Positions 62,511 through 64,000 of a stretch of DNA of 64,000 nucleotides are shown in pieces. Below the pieces are notes generated by a model. The model searched no databases. It saw only the letters and a list, made by a program, of their open reading frames with translations, and had not been told where the DNA came from. This DNA is from Pseudomonadota bacterium (GTDB lineage: Bacteria > Pseudomonadota > Alphaproteobacteria > Rhizobiales > Hyphomicrobiaceae). The number at the start of each line of letters is the position of its first letter. Within the stretch, counting starts at the first letter, position 1. The position numbers and the translations under genes were made by a program. The DNA is taken from assembly GCA_023423275.1 (NCBI GenBank), contig JAFAFW010000018.1:1-64000 (forward strand). The letters run 5' to 3'.

Positions 62511-63512
62511 ATGAAGAACGGACCACCATCCTTGTCTCCCGTCTCCTCATCTCCGGGGGGCAGCAGCAAAAATGTGCCCGCCTCCCCGTCAGGCACAGCC
62601 AAGCGGCACAGCGGCGGCGCGTGGCAGGGCGTCTTCGGACGGCTGATCGATCCATGGCTTCGGCGCAAGTGGCGACCGGATCCGGAGGCGGAGAAAGCCT
62701 GGACGGGTCTTCAGCCCGCCGTTGTCGTCACCGGAGCCTCGGAGGGCATCGGACTGGAAATCGCACGCCAGTTTGCCAAAAGAGGTTGCGTGGTCATGCT
62801 GGTCGCTCGAGGGGCGGAGGATCTGCAGATTGCAGCCGGTGCCATCAAGGCGGAGTACGGCATCGAGACGCTCACGCTTCCGATGGACGTCACATCTGCC
62901 GATGCGGCTGAGGCGCTGGAGGCCGAGCTTCGGCGCTATGGGTTTTATGTCGATGTCCTCGTCAATAATGCCGGAATGGGGCTAGGCGGGGAATTCATCG
63001 ACCAAGAGCCGGAACGTATTGCCGCGCTTTTGAGCCTGAACATGCGAGCGATGACGCTGCTGATGCATTACTTCCTGCCGCCGATGCGCACGCGCGGGCG
63101 AGGCGGGATTCTGAACCTTGCGTCGCTGGGCGCGTTCGCACCGGGGCCGTATCAGGCCGCCTATTATGCGAGCAAGGCCTATGTTCTGTCGCTCACGGAA
63201 GCGGTTGCCTGGGAGTGTCGCGGATTGGGCGTGCGCATCGCGGCTTTCGCGCCGGGGCCGGTGCAGACGCGGTTTCATGCGAAAATGAACGCAGACAGCG
63301 CCGCTTATCGCTGGTTGCTTCCTACGCCGGCTCCATCGTCAGCGGCCGGTTCCGCTGTTCGCTGGTTCGGCTGGGGACGTACGGTGATCACATCGGGCGT
63401 GGTGGGCCCGTTGATGGCGACATTGATGCGCTTGACCCCACATCCGATTTTGGTACCGATAATCTCATGGCTGTTGAAGCCCAGGGAAAACGCAACAGAT
63501 GCTCGACACTAG
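62511..63512 (+). CDS. Short-chain dehydrogenase/reductase (DltE/YqjQ-like)
   Basis: The 333-residue protein has an extra N-terminal segment of about 65 residues (Ser/Pro-rich, then WQGVFGRLIDPWLRRKWRPD). A classical SDR follows: VVVTGASEGIGLEIARQF, VLVNNAGMGLGGEF, a catalytic Ser in NLASLGAFAPG and the Tyr-x3-Lys in AAYYASKAYVLSL. The ATG at 62511 is preferred because a run of G at 62500-62505 precedes it; an ATG at 62496 has no site. The amidotransferase gene starts 14 bases before its stop. Confidence 0.9.
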   Translation: MKNGPPSLSPVSSSPGGSSKNVPASPSGTAKRHSGGAWQGVFGRLIDPWLRRKWRPDPEAEKAWTGLQPAVVVTGASEGIGLEIARQFAKRGCVVMLVARGAEDLQIAAGAIKAEYGIETLTLPMDVTSADAAEALEAELRRYGFYVDVLVNNAGMGLGGEFIDQEPERIAALLSLNMRAMTLLMHYFLPPMRTRGRGGILNLASLGAFAPGPYQAAYYASKAYVLSLTEAVAWECRGLGVRIAAFAPGPVQTRFHAKMNADSAAYRWLLPTPAPSSAAGSAVRWFGWGRTVITSGVVGPLMATLMRLTPHPILVPIISWLLKPRENATDARH

Positions 63513-64000
63513 AGCGGCAGATGCCGCCAGCGACTCGGGGTCCCCGGAGCTGATCGCGACGCCAACCGCCTCTCATCATCCCAGGCAGGTCGTCGTTGTT
63601 CTGCATCAGGAGCATTCCAATCCGGGTCATATCGGCCAATGGCTGAAGTCCCGGGGATATCGACTTGATATCCGCAGGCCGCGTTTTGGCGATCCGCTCC
63701 CCGAAACGCTTGCCGAGCATGCCGGGGCCGTGATTTTCGGCGGCCCGATGAGCGCCAACGATACCGATGCCTTCATCAAGACCGAGACGGATTGGATTGC
63801 GGTCGCGCTTCAAGAGAAAAAGCCATTTCTCGGGGTATGCCTCGGCGCGCAGATGATGGCTCGGCAACTCGGCGCGCGCGTTTATGAGCATCCCGAAAAG
63901 CACGTTGAAATCGGCTATTACGAAATCCATCCGACGCCGCACGGGCTGGAGTTCGGAAATTGGCCGTCCCGCGTCTATCAATGGCACCGCGAAGGATTTG
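63499..64000 (+). CDS. Class I glutamine amidotransferase (GMP synthase-like), 3' end outside the window
   Basis: The readable 167 residues follow a start ATG at 63499 inside the end of the SDR gene. After a 30-residue variable leader comes VVVVLHQEHSNPGHIGQWL, then AGAVIFGGPMSANDTD and the nucleophile elbow FLGVCLGAQMMARQLGARVY with the catalytic Cys. The catalytic His and Glu would lie around VYQWHREGF, where the window ends. These stand-alone amidotransferases hydrolyse glutamine or gamma-glutamyl compounds; the true substrate is unknown. Confidence 0.9.
   Translation, partial: MLDTRAADAASDSGSPELIATPTASHHPRQVVVVLHQEHSNPGHIGQWLKSRGYRLDIRRPRFGDPLPETLAEHAGAVIFGGPMSANDTDAFIKTETDWIAVALQEKKPFLGVCLGAQMMARQLGARVYEHPEKHVEIGYYEIHPTPHGLEFGNWPSRVYQWHREGF

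Overview
The window is a 64 kb piece of a high-G+C alphaproteobacterial chromosome, most likely from the order Hyphomicrobiales (Rhizobiales); I cannot resolve the genus. Supporting signs are a complete Tad/Cpa (Flp) pilus locus, the block purN-purM / DUF2066 / CDP-alcohol phosphatidyltransferase / AI-2E permease / hdaA / ppk / ppx, HisKA_2 and HWE histidine kinases, a DUF1127 protein and an intracellular PHA depolymerase. I saw no tRNA, rRNA, CRISPR array, transposase or prophage gene.

Layout. 1-15.6 kb holds housekeeping genes: a parvulin isomerase cut by the window edge, secA, a NodU/TobZ-type carbamoyltransferase, map, radC, a membrane zinc peptidase, phaZ, a glutathione S-transferase, a cation diffusion facilitator, rimO, a deacetylase, a YdjM-like membrane protein and an AT-rich putative methyltransferase. 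15.6-28.5 kb is the Tad pilus locus: two TadE-like genes on the minus strand, two Flp pilins, cpaABCDEF-tadBC on the plus strand, and tadD on the minus strand. 28.7-32.1 kb carries a cytochrome P450 and purMN. 32.2-39.7 kb is the DUF2066-to-ppx block, which links DnaA inactivation (HdaA) with polyphosphate turnover. 39.8-42 kb has a DnaJ-type co-chaperone, a bactofilin fused to a cadherin/CSPG-like repeat, and a small secreted cysteine protein.

42.1-59.3 kb is an accessory catabolic region. It has otnK-otnC-SDR (four-carbon sugar acids) and a minus-strand operon of Ldh-type dehydrogenase, RraA-like protein, 2-hydroxyacid dehydrogenase and HpcH/HpaI aldolase. It also has an acyl-CoA dehydrogenase, mgsA, a VOC protein, a creatininase-family amidohydrolase, and a marR-led operon with an orphan ABC solute-binding protein, an isoaspartyl peptidase/asparaginase and an SDR. 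An FAD monooxygenase closes the region. Two sensor kinases lie in or beside it. 61-64 kb has a DUF1127 gene, a LysR regulator, a LysR C-terminal remnant, an SDR and a partial class I glutamine amidotransferase.

The most useful new observations are these. A perfect palindrome in front of marR has its 10-base core repeated just upstream of the FAD monooxygenase, suggesting a local MarR regulon. A bactofilin carries an adhesin-type repeat. A dispersed hairpin repeat has two copies that have decayed in opposite arms. A LysR tail is left as a pseudogene. TGC-rich inverted repeats lie in front of phaZ. I did not find a clearly novel defence or biosynthetic system.
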